A stretch of 64,000 nt of DNA from Pleurostoma richardsiae. Its lineage: Eukaryota > Ascomycota > Sordariomycetes > Calosphaeriales > Pleurostomataceae. The translations under genes were made by a program, and so were the position numbers. The DNA lies in contig JANBVO010000003.1 in the NCBI GenBank assembly GCA_030052745.1, forward strand, positions 1,364,001 through 1,428,000. The letters run 5' to 3'. Position 1 is the first letter of the stretch. Each line of letters starts with the position of its first letter. Below, one piece after another: positions 25,188 to 36,257 of this stretch. The notes below the pieces were generated by a model that did not search any database, was not told where the DNA came from, and saw only the letters and a program-made list of their open reading frames with translations.

Positions 25188-25589
25188 AAGACGGGTTCAC
25201 GCTGTTGGTTCAGTGCAATCTAGCTGCATCTTGACAACGGCACGAGATCGGGATGGCAGCGGTAAACATATGACATTAAAGACAATTGCACATCACTAGG
25301 TGACTGCGGCTATGATTTTCTTAGTTCCGGTACTGGAGATATCGATGTCCAGATACGTCGGGTGCAATCTACTGAGTCGAACAGGCAATCTGAAATGGCA
25401 TTAAGGAGAGGTGTTCCGAAGGTTCAGAATAATAAACGTAACTCCATGACAACAAACAACCCAATCCAATACGACACCCAAAGCAGATACGAGAAATTAT
25501 AGTATCATGTAAATGAGCGAGTGATGTCAACCAGTGAGCATGGAAAGGCCAGCTCCATGTCTGTGGGAGGATGGCAAATCTTGGTCCTC
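25188..25589. other. Short convergent intergenic region
   Basis: About 400 nt between the 3' ends of the acyl-CoA synthetase (+) and the secreted protein gene (-). AT-rich compared with its flanks; nothing else is seen in it. Confidence 0.4.
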
Positions 25590-25886
25590 TCAAGGGATGC
25601 AGTACGGGCTGCCGTTGAGCGCGAGGAACTGGCACTTGGTGTTCGGCGGGCAGTCTCCGGCGTACTACGACCATAGCAGTCAGGATAGAGCATTATCCGA
25701 TTTTCAATACTTGGGAATACTGACCACCCACACCCCTGTCACATCACACACCTGCCAGCCCTCGGCGCCGGTTGTAGGATTCTTTGCGCACCCGTACGTA
25801 GCGGGCTTGCAGGTGTCCCTGGCTGCGATGTCAGCCGGGGCAGCCAGCGCTGCGGCCACGAGAGAGAGGAGAACGAAAGGCTTCAT
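25590..25886 (-). CDS. Small secreted six-cysteine protein
   Basis: Minus-strand exons 25886-25725 and 25664-25590, intron 60 nt (GTCAGT..CCTGAC..CGTAG), phase 0, 78 residues. Seen: a signal peptide of about 16 residues (MKPFVLLSLVAAALAA), then a mature part with six cysteines at C26, C33, C47, C59, C65 and C76. The exon junction falls inside GVWV-YAGDCPPNTKCQF, and the protein ends NGSPYCIP. Inference: exported to the cell exterior and probably held by three disulfides. Small cysteine-rich secreted proteins of this kind are common in plant-associated and saprotrophic fungi, and some are effectors, but no function can be read here. The start is set by the signal peptide; an upstream in-frame extension has no ATG context and would bury it. 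A strong TATA box lies upstream. Confidence 0.8.
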
Positions 25887-27188
25887 TGTGGATATTCGAG
25901 TGGTCAACTTCAAGAGCAAGAGTCGACTGGAGGATAGTCTTGAATGAACGAGGATTTGGATGATGGTTAGAAAACACACAGGCGAGGCTGGCGATAGTCT
26001 CGGTACTTATATATATACACAGAGAATGCCTAGTAGCAGCCCAGAAGATCGTGACAACAGCTCGGATTCCTCACCTTGAAGTCAGTCCTCCTGTGCTATG
26101 TACAGCTTGAGGATGGCCGTACCGCGGAGGAGCAGGCGCAGACCGCAAGCTCAGCCCCCAAGCCGGGCTTGAAGATCAGCCCAATGGTGACCGAGGAAAG
26201 GGGTATGATATTCAGGTCTTGAGTGTGAGGACTAGGAAGCCACAATGTGATCGCCACCTATACGGACCACAAAGGATGCCCCTTCCCCGGATTTCATATC
26301 CTAGACCAACCCCACAAGACGGGCCCCTCCGATCTCGTCTTCGGCCGTCAAGGCTGCCATTGGTGAATACACTCGATGGGTGGCTAAGTAAGACGTGACT
26401 AAAAATAAAAGAGTCTCGGAGGTGGTTGGGGCTGATGAGGCAACACAGGGAATCTGCTGACAATATAGATGATGCTTCGGTGTTGGAGATACGAGCCGCC
26501 AACGGCCCGCCAAGAACTGAGGCACCACTGTCCCGCCAATACCCGGCAGGGAGTACTACTTTTACGAAGTGCCAACAGAGTTCTTCACTATAATAGCTCC
26601 CAACTGAGTTTACAAAATGGCTTGACCGAAAGTCACGAGAGCCTCAGCCGTGGTGTTGGCAGACTCGCTCTAAATGAAGGCAACCAGGCATCCAACTGGA
26701 ATAGGTTTCTTTGTATCCGTACATGAAGTACTTACTGTATATGAACCAACCTCACTAGATGTCACGAGCTAGAAGCCAAGTTACTCATATGCCCGTCGAC
26801 CACCTGACCAGATTCCCGTATGGGTGGAGATCTGCTAGGTGGGCTACGCCTCGGCAGCTGTACCGGGCAGTCTTGCAGAGCCGGGAGCCGGGAGCCGGGG
26901 CCCGGAGGTCGACATCGGAGACTCGCCGTGTGGGGCCGAGACGTTTGACGGCTGCAAATGATGTCAACCGCCCCACTTCATGTCTGCGAGACCGATTGTC
27001 GCCGTTCATTGGGCCGCCACGAAATTTTTGGCCCGCCCGTCTCCGACACTCAGTTGAGGCTTCGTGATAGTCAGAACTGCAAGCAAATCCGCCTCGTTAC
27101 AGCGCACGAAGATGAGGGCCACATAGACGGCCGGCGTCATTTCTCACTGGAGTTTCTTTTTTTGTTGTATTCCTTGTTCATCGCCAAG
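25887..27188. other. Divergent intergenic region, secreted protein and Tcd genes
   Basis: Holds the promoters of the minus-strand secreted-protein gene (left) and the plus-strand t6A dehydratase gene (right). No gene is supported. A GAGCCGG triplication lies near 26880-26898, and a T-rich tract (TTTCTTTTTTTGTTG near 27150) just precedes the Tcd start. Confidence 0.5.
26008..26017 (-). promoter_or_regulatory. TATA box of secreted protein gene
   Basis: TATATATATA on the minus strand, followed by AG, about 122-131 nt upstream of the ATG at 25886. Position and sequence suit a strong, regulated fungal promoter. Confidence 0.6.
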
Positions 27189-28869
27189 ATGTCTAGCTTC
27201 CTGAGCCGTGCAACCGACAACTCGCGGCTTCAGCTCGCCGCGACGGCGCTCGTCTCCGGCGCCGTTGTCGCGGCGGGCATCCTCGGATACCAGCGCCTCG
27301 CGCAAGAGGAAAGAATTTCGCGCCTCAAGAGCTCAATACCGAGTCTCGAAGAAGAGGGCGACAACGCCCAGCCGGTAAGTACCTCTCACCGTGCTCATCC
27401 TCTTGAAATCAACGCGAGCCCGACAAGCAGAGTAGACTGAAATACTGACGCTTCCGTGCCCAACAGATCACGAGCCTCGGCACCGTCCCCGCCCCAGACA
27501 AGGAAGACATCCGTAACGAGGCCCTCGCGCGGCGCGCACAGGCCGGCGACTTCGACGACGAGCTCATCCTCGAGCAGCTGGCGCGCAACCGGGTGTTCTT
27601 GACCCCCGAGGGCCTGGAACGGCTGCGGGCCTCCTTCGTGGTGGTCGTGGGCTGCGGCGGCGTCGGCAGCCACTGCGCCGCGGCGCTGGCGCGCTCGGGC
27701 GTCTCGCGTCTGCGCCTGGTGGACTTCGACCAGGTCACGCTGAGCAGCCTGAACCGGCACGCCGTGGCCACGCTCGCCGACGTCGGCATCCCCAAGGTGC
27801 AGTGCCTGCAGCGGCGGCTGATCGCCATCGCGCCGTGGGTGCACTTCGACCTGCGGCTGGAGAAGTTCGACGCCGAGAGCGCGCCGGCGCTGCTGGGCAC
27901 TTGGACGGCGAAGGGCGGGCAGCGGCCGGACTTCGTGGTTGACGCGATCGACAACATCGACACGAAGGTCGCGCTGCTGAAGTACTGCTACGACAACAAG
28001 ATCCCGGTGATATCGGCCATGGGCGCGGGATGCAAGAGCGACCCGACCAAGATCGTGGTGGGTGACATCGGGTCCACGACGGACGACCCGCTGTCGAGGG
28101 CGACGAGGCGGCGGCTGAAGCTCCTCGGCGTGACGAACGGGATCCCTGCGGTGTTCTCAACAGAGAAGACGGGTGAGGGCAAGGCAGAGCTGCTCCCGTT
28201 ACCCGACGAGGAATTTCATAAGGGTTCAGTCGGGGACCTGGGAGTCCTGCCAGATTTCAGGGTTAGGATCTTGCCGGTCTTGGGTACCATGCCGGCTGTA
28301 TTTGGGTACACAGCTGCGAATCACATAATTTTGAGCATAACAGGTGAGTCTCAGCATGACTGATGGCGGTAAGCTCCTTGGATAACAGACACTCAGGGTA
28401 TCCTTTGGACTATGTGCCTACTAAGGGCCGCGACAAGATGTTTGAAGGCATCCTCGCGTCGCTGCAAGGTGTGGAGGAGAAGCTGGTTCGCATGACGTCG
28501 GAGGATCCGTCCGTCGACGAGGCGATAGGGCTTAAGATTCCCGTCACCCTCAGCGACATCTCCTTCGTGGTGGAGGAGATCTTCCGGGGCCGCAGCGCGA
28601 TCACCGGCCTGCCGACCCGCCTCACTCTGACGAGGTGGCGGAAGCCCGAGGGCAGAACAATCATCCGAATAGGAGAGGGGAAAGACCAGCAGCGGTCGTC
28701 GAACGTCAAGCTGAGCGACCTGGTCTGCCTGACGAAGGACGAGGCCAAGGTGCATGAGAGGGAAGTCCTGAAGGGCGGCAGACGCCCTGAGGAACTGTAC
28801 GATAGCGAGGTTCTGGAGCGGGTAGAGGCTAGACTAAAGGAATGTGCCAAGTGGGAGAAATATAGATGA
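27189..28869 (+). CDS. tcd1: tRNA threonylcarbamoyladenosine dehydratase (TcdA/Tcd1 type)
   Basis: Exons 27189-27374, 27467-28343 and 28397-28869; introns 92 and 53 nt; 511 residues. Seen: one N-terminal hydrophobic segment (about residues 17-36, LAATALVSGAVVAAGILGY), then an E1-like ThiF/MoeB fold with the ATP loop VVVVGCGGVGSHC at 120-132, LVDFDQV, SSLNRH, the DAIDNIDTK motif and SAMGAGCKSDP. The C-terminal extension includes an FVVEEIFRGRSA stretch. Known: TcdA-family enzymes use ATP to cyclise N6-threonylcarbamoyladenosine at position 37 of ANN-decoding tRNAs to ct6A; yeast Tcd1 and Tcd2 are membrane-anchored proteins of the mitochondrial outer membrane. Length and anchor match the yeast proteins. 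The start at 27189 begins directly before the anchor. Convergent with the RNA 3'-phosphate cyclase-like gene. Confidence 0.93.
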
Positions 28870-29191
28870 TCTCTCGAATCGGCTGTCCGGTTTGATCTAA
28901 CAAGCTCCATGACTGGCGGACCCCTCGACACCTCCAAGTGCCCTCTTCGCTCTGGTGAAAACATGCGCTCGCCGCTCTTGAGAAACACATGCGTTGAAGG
29001 GGTGCTTGTGTGCCCTTTAGGACGTTAACCTCAACGACCCGCCCAAACTACCAGACTGTTTGGTAGCCGCGTCTGGACTTGGCCAGAAGGACCCTGAATG
29101 CTAAAGGCCGAGAGATATTCAGCGCTGCGCGGCAAACAAGTATCATAGTTAGTCGTGCGAACCATCATCGACCATGCGGGCCACCCGCCCT
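28870..29191. other. Convergent intergenic region
   Basis: About 320 nt between two stop codons of convergent genes. It must hold both 3' ends; no motif stands out. Confidence 0.4.
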
Positions 29192-30667
29192 CTAACTTGA
29201 CTCCGGCTTCTCCACCCGCATGCCAACTCCCTCACATATCGTGCCCCTGTTGAACCACTGCACCTTGGGCAGCAACTCTGCCGTCACCCACCTCGCCGTA
29301 GTAGCGTGCAGGCTGCCGAAGCCGAAGGGCTCCTGCGCCTTGTCTCTTCTCATCCTCTCCTCCTCCAGCTCCAAGGCTGCCACGGCCTCCTTCGCGCCTC
29401 TCACATCCCGTTCATCTCCGGACTCTTCGTCGTCGTCCTCCACTTTCATACCCTCCAGGAAGTGAGTCCTCCCCTCCGCCAGCGCCTGAAATACCACCAG
29501 CTGGTCCTGCAGGAACTCATCCACCTCGCGACCTCCGGCGACCTCCCTCTCCAGCTCCCTCGTCACCCGTCGCGATATGTCCTGCGCCACCGCGGTCGCC
29601 GTCCTGCCCTTCCGCTTCTCTGCTAACAGGATGTCCCGGCCCCAGCGCAGCGTGCCCGACCTCGCCACGAGCAGGACGTACACGCGCGCCTCGTGCTCGC
29701 TGTCCTCGAGCACTTTGAAATTCACCTCCGCGGCGGGGAACGCCGCCTCCAGGTCCCGTGCGAGGGCGCGTGTCAGCGGCTCCTGCATTTCGTGAGGTAC
29801 GATGACCGAGGCGTCCACGGCCTCGACCTTGAAGCTCTCAACGCCCTTCCGGTCGGTAGCTCCACCTGACGTGTGGCCTCTCGGCTTGAGCGTCTCCCCG
29901 GCCCGCAGCGGGCGGATTCCGAACCGCAGCCGCCCGTGCGACAGCTGCCCGCCGGCGCTCCACCCCCGCTGCTCCAGGCGCCTCTCCACCCGCACCCCGA
30001 AGCGGTCCTCCAGGGCCGGGAGCAGGACCTGGTCGACGTACTCGAAGGAGGGCGACCAGGAGACGTTCGTGCCGCCCGAGATCTCCAGCCTGATCACGCC
30101 GTCGTTGCCGCTGCTTGCCGTCCTGGCCCCGGCGAAGAGCAGGAAGGGGAACACCGCCTGGAACACCAGCAGCGCGCTCGCGGCGGGCGAGTCCGCGACA
30201 ATCCTGATGATGCCGTCGTCACTGCCGTCCTCTCGCGGGAGGAACAGCGCCGGCCCCCGCGCGGGGCGGAACTCCAGCGTGTGGCTGCCGACCTCGAGAC
30301 CGCTCACCTCGGCGCCCGTCGCGGCGGCGAGCCAGGCGATGGACGTGACGTGCTGTGACTTGAGTCCTGTCCCGATATCCGTCAGCAAGGACATCCCACT
30401 GCTCACCTCATCGGAAAGGGAGAAGCCTCAAACTCCCGCAGGGACCGCAGGGGGATGTGGTTTGGGGGGAGGGGTAGTTCAGGGGGAAATTAGTAGGGAA
30501 GACGTGCCTCCGCCGCGACGGCCCTCGCGATTCCCGCGCACGTGGACGATGCGCACCGGCGTCGCCGTCACGGCCGCGAGAGCAACGGCGATTCGCACGA
30601 GCTGCCCTCCGCCTTCTCCTGTGCGGCCGTCTAGCTCCACAGGCTTCTGCTTCGATTTCTTCCCCAT
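29192..30667 (-). CDS. RNA 3'-terminal phosphate cyclase-like protein (RtcA family)
   Basis: Minus-strand exons 30667-30508 and 30366-29192 joined by a 141-nt intron that starts with GC (GGAG|GCACGT) and ends CGGGACAG; 444 residues. Joining in this phase restores [13 protein letters not shown], matching the family GLKPQHLT motif. Seen: [11 protein letters not shown] at 15-25, [45 protein letters not shown], and SLHATTARW, whose His (about residue 407) sits where RtcA has its AMP-accepting histidine. Known: RtcA converts RNA 3'-phosphates to 2',3'-cyclic ends with ATP; the relative Rcl1 lacks that histidine and works in ribosome assembly. Inference: catalytic RtcA type rather than Rcl1. An acidic, Glu/Asp/Arg-rich insert (about 358-400) precedes the histidine segment. 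No GT donor restores the frame as well. Confidence 0.85.
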
Positions 30668-32419
30668 GGTGAGTGAGTGAGTGGGGTTCCAGAGACGTGT
30701 GAGATGACTGTCGCTGCTTGGTGAGGGTTATGTTGATGGAAAGCTCAAAAGAGAGCAATTTCCGGTTCTCCGTCGGATAACGAGTCTGAAGAGTGATGTG
30801 CGAGTACGAATTTTGGTTGCTTGTGAGGTGGGTAGCTCACTTGATATGCTGAACCTCGTAGGTGAGGAGTCGTTGCTGCACGGTCAGTGAGGCTGAGATG
30901 AGTCACCCGGCATGGAAGGGCTGGACGACATTGACAGCCGCATGCGATTCGCCTGGCTACTGGGCGAAGTAGGCACAAAATGAAACGAATCGTTCCGAAG
31001 CCCTGCGTTGATGGTCGGGAAGCGGCAGGGGTAGGAGGTTGTGAGCCCTACTATTGCATCGCAGAGCAGAGTAATACTGGCGGCGAGCTCGCAACACCTG
31101 CAACGCTAAGAGCCGAAGTCGATAATATAACAAGCGATGAAAACACCGCTGCAAGTTGGATATGATGCCTAGGTATATAAGAAATGGAGAAGCACATGGT
31201 CATTCTTCCCCGTTCGGAGTCCGCTATTCCGCTCGGACAAAGTACCTACGCCGAAGATGCATTCAGACAGAAGTCTCGATGAGATATGATGCTGCGCTGC
31301 CTCCCAACACTTACTGACACCAGCCGGAGAGTGTCGTATGCTGCCTCTCCTTTCCCCTGAACTCCATCTATAGACCTGAATGCCTTCCGGATATCTATCT
31401 ATCAATTCTCCGTGCTCACACTTTTGGCTTTCGAATCGCCATTCTTGTTGACCCCTGCTTGCAAAGCCACCCGCCCACAGGTTCACCGTCACCACGCAAT
31501 GACAAAGAGTTATTAAGGGGAAATCTGGCCTTTCGTTGGGGGATGCTCGCATTTCGATGATCGGCGTAATGTGATGAAGGACTGTCGTCGCTGTCGTGTG
31601 AGGTCGGGTAGCGGAAAGAGATGCCCCTTAGCGCCGCTTCGGATTTGACCATAAGCCGCGAGAGGGTTGCGGAACGGCTGTGGCTCGGAATGCCGACGTC
31701 GAGTGGCCGAGTTCGGAGCCGAGCCGGAAATGCAAAATAAGGCGTCAAGAGTTGAATAACGCTATCCAACACGGCTCCCGGGATGCCTCGCAAATCAACG
31801 CTGACAGTCCTATGCCAGACCGTCGTGAAACGATGTCACTGCGCTGGAGACAGGCATATTGGGAGCTGCCTACACGGAGAGTCTGAAGCTGATGTGCCGC
31901 GATGAACTGGCCGGCCCAGTGACAAACCACGGCCTAGATCTGGACAGGTTGTTATCTTGTAGGAAGCGGAGATCTTCGGCACCCCCTCGCCACGTCACAG
32001 AGCGTAGGCGTGACAGCCCAAGTCGCCAAGAGGTATCAAGGGAGACGACACACACACACTAACAGTATCGCTGTCCCCACTAGAGTTCGCATCATCCTCC
32101 CGTTAGGAGGATGTTAGCAGCACCGCAAATCCTGCCAACTTGCATCCTGCAATTCTCATCGCTCTGACAGCCCCACCTGCGGTTTGACGTCACCCTCCAG
32201 CATCTCCGCTCGCGGTTTCGGCAATTCTGTCTCCCTCGAGGCAAGCCTCTTGCAGTGAATATCCTAGTCGGGAATAGAGAGCCAGCCAGGTAAGCCTCGG
32301 GCGAAGGCGCCAACTCGCTGTGGCTTGTGGGCGGCGGGCATCCACGGTTGCTCAGATGGCACAGTGGTCGACTTGCGCCTGCTGGGTCCATGCGGCGTCG
32401 TTCTGAGGAAAGGTACAAA
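30668..32419. other. Intergenic region
   Basis: About 1.75 kb with no supported gene: the promoter of the cyclase-like gene on the left and the 3' flank of the Zn2Cys6 gene on the right. There is a GTGAGTGAGTGAGTGGGG tract just after 30668, a TATATAAG-like box near 31172 on plus with no convincing gene after it, and a short CA repeat near 32047-32058. Confidence 0.4.
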
Positions 32420-34882
32420 CTAGTTCGGAAAGTCGCCCGTATCTTCGCTCATCGGCGATACGGGCGAGATCTGGAACATCCAGTGCGCAAGGTCGACGTA
32501 GGTGCTCTGCCCACGATCCTCGAGGCCCTCGAAGTACTTGGCCGTCCGGGTTGGCACGTCCGCGTCGGCCACCTCCGCCATCTGCCTGATCCCACGAAGG
32601 TACGTGTTCGCCAGATGTAGGTGCTCGCCCATCTCAAAGAGGCCCTGGCACGCCTTGACGAAGATGTCGAGGTTCACGGGACTCGTTCCGGGGCCGGCGA
32701 GCACCGACTTGGCCAGCATAAAGCACGCGAAAGAGAGCCCGGGCTCGTGGTGCAGGTTGTAGAGTGCCCGGAACGCCCACACCTTGGAGAGCAGCGCGGT
32801 CACGTGAGCGAAGCAGAGGCTGTTCGGGCTCGGGCTGCCAAACTCGGGGCCCGGCTGACTGGTGGCGACGGCAGAGAGGAGCTCGACGACTGTCACGTCG
32901 AAGGTGGCGCTTTGTAGACACGTCTCGTCAGCAGAGGAGGCGGGTTTTCTTTTGAGGGAGAACTAGCCTACTGGAGAACGTGGACATAGGGCAGGATACT
33001 CTCGTTATCCTGTAGGTAGTCCGGGAGGGTTTCTTTCCACTCAAGAAGCTGGTCGTAGAGAACCTTACATGCTTCCCGGTTGACAGGGTTCCTCTTGCCC
33101 CTGTTGTTCCTCCCACATATGTCCATGGCTTCCTCAATCAGTTCCGTGAGAGCACATTCAGCGACGAATGCCTCCCGAGGATATCCTGGGTAGTCTTGCT
33201 CAGAGACAGGATAAGCGCGCCAGAGATAGCCTGGAGTGTCCCTTGAGGAGAGAAAGGACGAGCTTCCATCCTCGAACGTCTTGGGTGTTGCGGGTTTCCT
33301 AATGGTGAGGGGTTGCTGGAAGATGACATCGTTCTTGCTTGATGTAGGCGTTAGGTCAGGACCAGCCAAAACCGGGGAGCACCCCTTCGAGAAGTCATAC
33401 TCACGCATTGACACAGTACATCCCCCAGGAGATGTGGGACTTCGCTTGCAAGACGCGATCGAGACGGGTCTGCAAGACCGACTTCTGGGCGGGCGGTCTT
33501 GCCGCTTCCCATGTTAGGGACTCGTAAACATCCAGAAGGTGCCGTGACATGCGTTCGGCCAGTGCGCCGTCGCCGATGCTGACCTCGTAGAACCGCAGCA
33601 TCCCGAGCCCTTGCAACAAGGTGATAGAGGGCCGTGATCTCTCCTCTTCGAGGAGCCGGAACGCTTCATCACGAAAGTGCCGCCCGCGTGTCGTCAGGTC
33701 ACCGGGAATGGCACATGCCTTGTCCTGACTGCTGTATATCTACGGAAAAAGGACGCCGTTACCAATGGGGGGATCGCATGGTGTAGGTAGGCAAGCGCTA
33801 CTAACACACGAGGCTGCCAATAGTGAATTGACCAGAAATGGTGAGCAGAAACGGGGCTCTACCCAACCATCTTCTCCAGGTTCTTCCGAGAGAAGGTCTT
33901 CTAGAAATAGAGACCTATCAATGATGCGGCCGACACTGTTGTCCCACGTCCAGAATAGGGTCAGCAGATGCGTCAGGTGCTCATCGTCTTTCGATGCCGA
34001 CGTCCACCGGGACAGCGGCAAGACGACTTCCCTGAAGCGCTCTGTTTCGTCCTCGAATGACTTTAACCCCTCTGGGAAGCGAGCGTACAGTCTCTCAGAC
34101 GCTGGACTAGATCTACCAGCTCTAGGGCAGAAAACGAGTCAGTGGATCCTGGTGATCATGCCGCTTTTCATGAAGGGTGCGGCGAACCGAGCAGCGAGTT
34201 CTTCGTTAGACCCCGGGGTGGCCGGATCGGCGCTATCCGACATGTGTGAGCGTAAGGGAAACTTTGCGCCTATGACAAGATTGCTGTGTTACTTGCTGAG
34301 AGTCGAGAACGAGGAATCTGGCAACGTACTTCGGCCAGCGCCACGCGCGGGCAGTAGCAAGCTCGCATCGAGTAGCATACTAATGGCATTGTCGACACTA
34401 TCAGCAGCCTTGATTTTTTGGAGAATGTCTAGAGATTCGCGGTCTTTGCTGTTGCGGAGCATCTCGAACGCTGTTCGCAGGTCTTCGTTCTTCTTGGCCA
34501 GCTCCTCTATCCGGCGCGCCTCTGCCTGTCGCGTGGACAGTCCTTCTGGGACAGGCCACTCGCACGCGATCTTGGCGGAAGCGCATGTGCCGCATGTAGG
34601 TCGTTGGCCATTGCACTGGGATACTCAGAATTTGAGCGCAGAAGTGAGGGGTGGAGGCTGCGCGGCCGCTAACCTTGACCTTCTTCTTCCGACAGCCTGA
34701 CGGAGAATCGCCGTTAGAGAGGGCCACGAGGTCTTGTGAGGGCTGGATACGGTACCGAGGCAAGCCGCAGGAACTGCCTCTCGCTTCCGTCTGACGTCGC
34801 TGGAGAGCGAGTGAGAGGGAGGCGGGCTTGGGGAGGCATCTGCATTCGGGAGAATGGGCCGGAACTTCTTCTGGTTGGGCAT
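32420..34882 (-). CDS. Zn2Cys6 fungal transcription factor, one doubtful segment
   Basis: Exons, minus strand: 34882-34756, 34696-34674, 34615-34330, 34269-33806, 33739-33405, 33337-32972 and 32909-32420; introns 58-67 nt. Read this way the frame gives about 696 residues, interrupted once by TGA at 34141-34139. Seen: an N-terminal binuclear zinc cluster with Cys at 41, 44, 51, 58, 61 and 68 (ACLGCRKKKVKC..CGTCASAKIAC), a short coiled coil, then a middle-homology region with FCSPFLVNSLLAASC, TIRKPATPKTFE and ILPYVHVLH. Known: such proteins are nuclear activators or repressors binding CGG-containing sites; the layout resembles the NirA-like annotated group, but targets cannot be inferred. The TGA is either removed by a weak-donor intron (34187-34122, GTTCGC, 66 nt, in phase, with a good CTGAC branch and CCCTAG acceptor) or is a true nonsense codon. 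Confidence 0.8.
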
Positions 34883-36257
34883 GGCCCCGAAAGAAAATAT
34901 ACAGATGTGCGGATTGACGAAGTCGCCGCAACGGCAGGGCCTGGGCGGGGGGTCTAGCAGGATACCATGGGCTCTTCCCTAAGAGAACAGCCCGCCAGGA
35001 CCACAGAAATCCGGGTCGGAACAAGGCTTCGTGGCAGCGCGGGCAGTCGTGTCGCAACTAGGTGAATATCATCACGACGTCTCCCCATCCTCTTTGGCGC
35101 GGCCTATGATGTGCATTCCCCAGCTGCACTGCAGGGCGTCGCATTAGCCCGCAACTTGAGGAGTCTGGGCCAATCACAGACACTTTGGGGCCCACGCCGG
35201 GGATTGGGGATAGCCTCCCGATGTGGCTCGCTCTAGGGCGGATGGCATAACTATTCATTCCCCCTCGTAGCGTTCTAATCCTCCCATCGCGGCTCTAGAC
35301 AAGTGGTCTCTCACGGACTGAGCTCCCGGAAGTGCCTACTCCGAGGGTAGAAGCTGGGCGGGGGAGGGACAGCCATGTTGAGGTAAGCCGAGCACCCCAG
35401 CCCAGTCCACTCTAGCAAGAACGCTCTTCCGCCGTGCCTAGAAATCGATCTCCGCCGGCGAGACGTTGCCTCAAAGACGAATGCTTCGCCGCTGCCGCTA
35501 TGGCCAAGACGACTTTCTTCCCCCTTGGTCCCTCTCGACCTCGACGCGCGATCCCTCCATCACGACAAGGAAGGGTGAGCTCGGTCTCCTTTCGATTCCC
35601 GATGGGAAAACAATTCCTTTCGGATTGAGTTTCCGTTCAGAAATCAAGGCACAAAGGCATCGTGTTCACTCTGGTTAATCACCACAGTGGAGTTGAAGCG
35701 TGCACTCGAAGAGTGTAGCAAGAGATCATATCGCGACTTGTGCCGACGAGGGTTTGCCCTGCCGCTTCGACAAAGACAACTGCTCTTGGATTGTCCCAGG
35801 ACCAAGTGATAAGGGATACAAGCGCTCTGCGGACCAACCGTGTCGGCAGCCTCAGCAGGCTGATGGTCCCTATCTAGTCGAAACTTAGCGGACACTTCAG
35901 CCTGACTTTGGTTGCACTTACATTGAGGGAACCCAACAGGATGAATCAAGGTTTCGCTGGCTTGCCACCTAAACTCTCGGGCATGTCCGGCTTTGCGCCA
36001 GCCAGGTTGACCCCATGACCGGCCACGACAAGGAAGCTCGCACTGGGGATATTAAGCCGCCGCAGATGAAATAGTTCTCGGGCGACCAACGAAATCACAA
36101 GAGCCGGAAGGGATGCCTCCTCTAGTAGTAGAGCCACCGAGATATACCGTCTAGCGAAAAGAGACCCTCGGTGATCGTCTTACATACACTTGCAAGACTC
36201 GATCTGAACTGCTGATGGACTAGTTCAATCACGTTTTCTGAACCTGATTGCAAAGAC
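34883..36257. other. Intergenic region, Zn2Cys6 promoter and bZIP 3' flank
   Basis: About 1.4 kb between the two regulator genes, both on minus. A few plus-strand frames (for example 35434-35628 and 35700-35888) lack support; the second has two Cys in EGLPCRFDKDNC but no signal peptide and no convincing splice partner. Nothing else is seen. Confidence 0.4.

Noticed and set aside
29802-30680. A 292-codon plus-strand frame opposite the RtcA-like gene
   Set aside because: A shadow frame; the minus strand has conserved RtcA motifs across the same stretch.
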